From Bacteroidota bacterium (lineage in GTDB: Bacteria; Bacteroidota; Bacteroidia; JAADEI01), in the NCBI GenBank assembly GCA_015490475.1, contig WFXT01000233.1:1-7054 (forward strand): 7,054 bases of DNA, read 5' to 3'. The position numbers and the translations under genes are program-made. Shown in pieces: positions 6,509 through 7,054 of the stretch (within the stretch, counting starts at the first letter, position 1; the number at the start of each line of letters is the position of its first letter). The notes beneath the pieces are model-generated. The model did no database searches. It saw only the letters and a list, made by a program, of their open reading frames with translations, and was not told the origin of the DNA.

Positions 6509-7054
6509 TCACACAGGCTTTGGTTCTCTGGATATTTCCTTGAGTAATTCAGTAGTTACCTCTTGTGGTAAGCGATGAGATGTGTCCACATAAAATACAA
6601 TTCCTTCTTCAGAGGAAGGGGGCTCAAGAGCTACCAGTTGTTTACGCATTACTTCCACAGTTGCTTCCGATGGCTCCCCTTCCCTACTCTGCCTCTGTAA
6701 TATTCTGGATTCATACATAGACTCATCAGCGTAAACATAAACTATGTAATATGGAATGTCTAACTGGCGTGCCATATCAACAAAGGAAAGGCGATGGTCT
6801 CTTCTGAGAAATGTGGCATCAACGACAACGCCGAAACCATTTAATAGATTTTGCTTCGCCAATGAATATAGCTTCTGATAGGTCTTATGGTTATATTCCG
6901 GTGAATAAATAGAGCCGTCGCTTGCTTGGTCGGGTAATAAACCAGCCAGTCGTTTACGCTCCACATCTGACCGTAGCCAGATAAATTGCCCGTAAGCCGA
7001 AAGGTGCTCCGCAATAGTGCTTTTGCCGGAACCAGACACACCAACCATTATAAC
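6509..7054 (-). CDS. P-loop kinase domain (AAA_33 type), C-terminal part of a longer protein
   Basis: The minus-strand frame runs from the window edge at 7054 to TGA at 6511-6509. From the first ATG (7048-7046) the numbering gives a Walker A loop GVSGSGKS at 3-10, LRSDVERKRLAGL at 25-37, YSPEYNHKTY at 48-57, VVVDATFLRR at 74-83 and an arginine-bearing lid ESRILQRQ at 113-120. This is the zeta-toxin/polynucleotide-kinase-like AAA_33 family (COG0645). The RSDVERKRLAGL and YSPE motifs are those I associate with proteins of about 500 residues. Those join an N-terminal aminoglycoside-phosphotransferase-like kinase (COG2187) to this domain. The codons before the ATG (GTT ATA) stay open and would extend the first strand to VIMVGVSG, so the ATG is probably internal and the gene continues outside the window. 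Substrate is unknown; the family name does not show drug resistance. It converges on the preceding gene with 10 bases between stops. Confidence 0.85.
   Translation of the reverse strand, partial: VIMVGVSGSGKSTIAEHLSAYGQFIWLRSDVERKRLAGLLPDQASDGSIYSPEYNHKTYQKLYSLAKQNLLNGFGVVVDATFLRRDHRLSFVDMARQLDIPYYIVYVYADESMYESRILQRQSREGEPSEATVEVMRKQLVALEPPSSEEGIVFYVDTSHRLPQEVTTELLKEISREPKPV

Noticed and set aside
6509..7054. Zeta-type toxin of a toxin-antitoxin pair
   Set aside because: The P-loop fold is shared, but the RSDVERKRLAGL and YSPE motifs point to the COG0645 kinase half of a fusion protein, and no small antitoxin gene adjoins the visible end.
1..7054. CRISPR array, insertion sequence, prophage or defence island
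   Set aside because: No regularly spaced repeats, transposase, integrase, terminal inverted repeats or defence-type domains were seen; the genes are core housekeeping functions.

Overview
The window is an ordinary chromosomal housekeeping region from an AT-rich bacterium. It most likely comes from the Bacteroidota or a close FCB relative. Three things point there. The signal peptidase I has the long periplasmic insert and flanking motifs typical of Bacteroidota LepB and sits directly behind a short-form dapB. The glutamyl-tRNA synthetase has a post-KLSKR segment of the Bacteroidota type. None of the five visible start codons has a recognisable Shine-Dalgarno sequence. This placement rests on remembered family features, not on a search.

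Layout on the + strand: the 3' end of an AIM24/TIGR00266-family gene (cut by the left edge), then 19 bases later dnaG (DNA primase). Next is a 236-base intergenic region holding a tRNA-Ser(CGA) gene on the minus strand. A packed four-gene set follows: dapB (lysine/diaminopimelate synthesis), lepB (signal peptidase I), gltX (glutamyl-tRNA synthetase) and an unrecognised 187-residue protein. The joints in this set are a 1-base gap, an ATGA stop/start overlap and a 38-base overlap, so it probably forms one transcription unit with translational coupling. The right end is a convergent minus-strand gene for a P-loop kinase domain. Its reading frame stays open to the window edge, so it is probably the C-terminal half of a longer protein.

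The genes serve replication priming, cell-wall and lysine precursors, protein export and tRNA charging. They look grouped by core growth function rather than by a single pathway. I see no mobile element, CRISPR array, prophage, toxin-antitoxin pair or defence system, and no convincing undescribed system. The least explained item is the 187-residue protein behind gltX, whose predicted alpha/beta pattern resembles a B12-binding-type Rossmann domain without the cobalamin-ligand motif.
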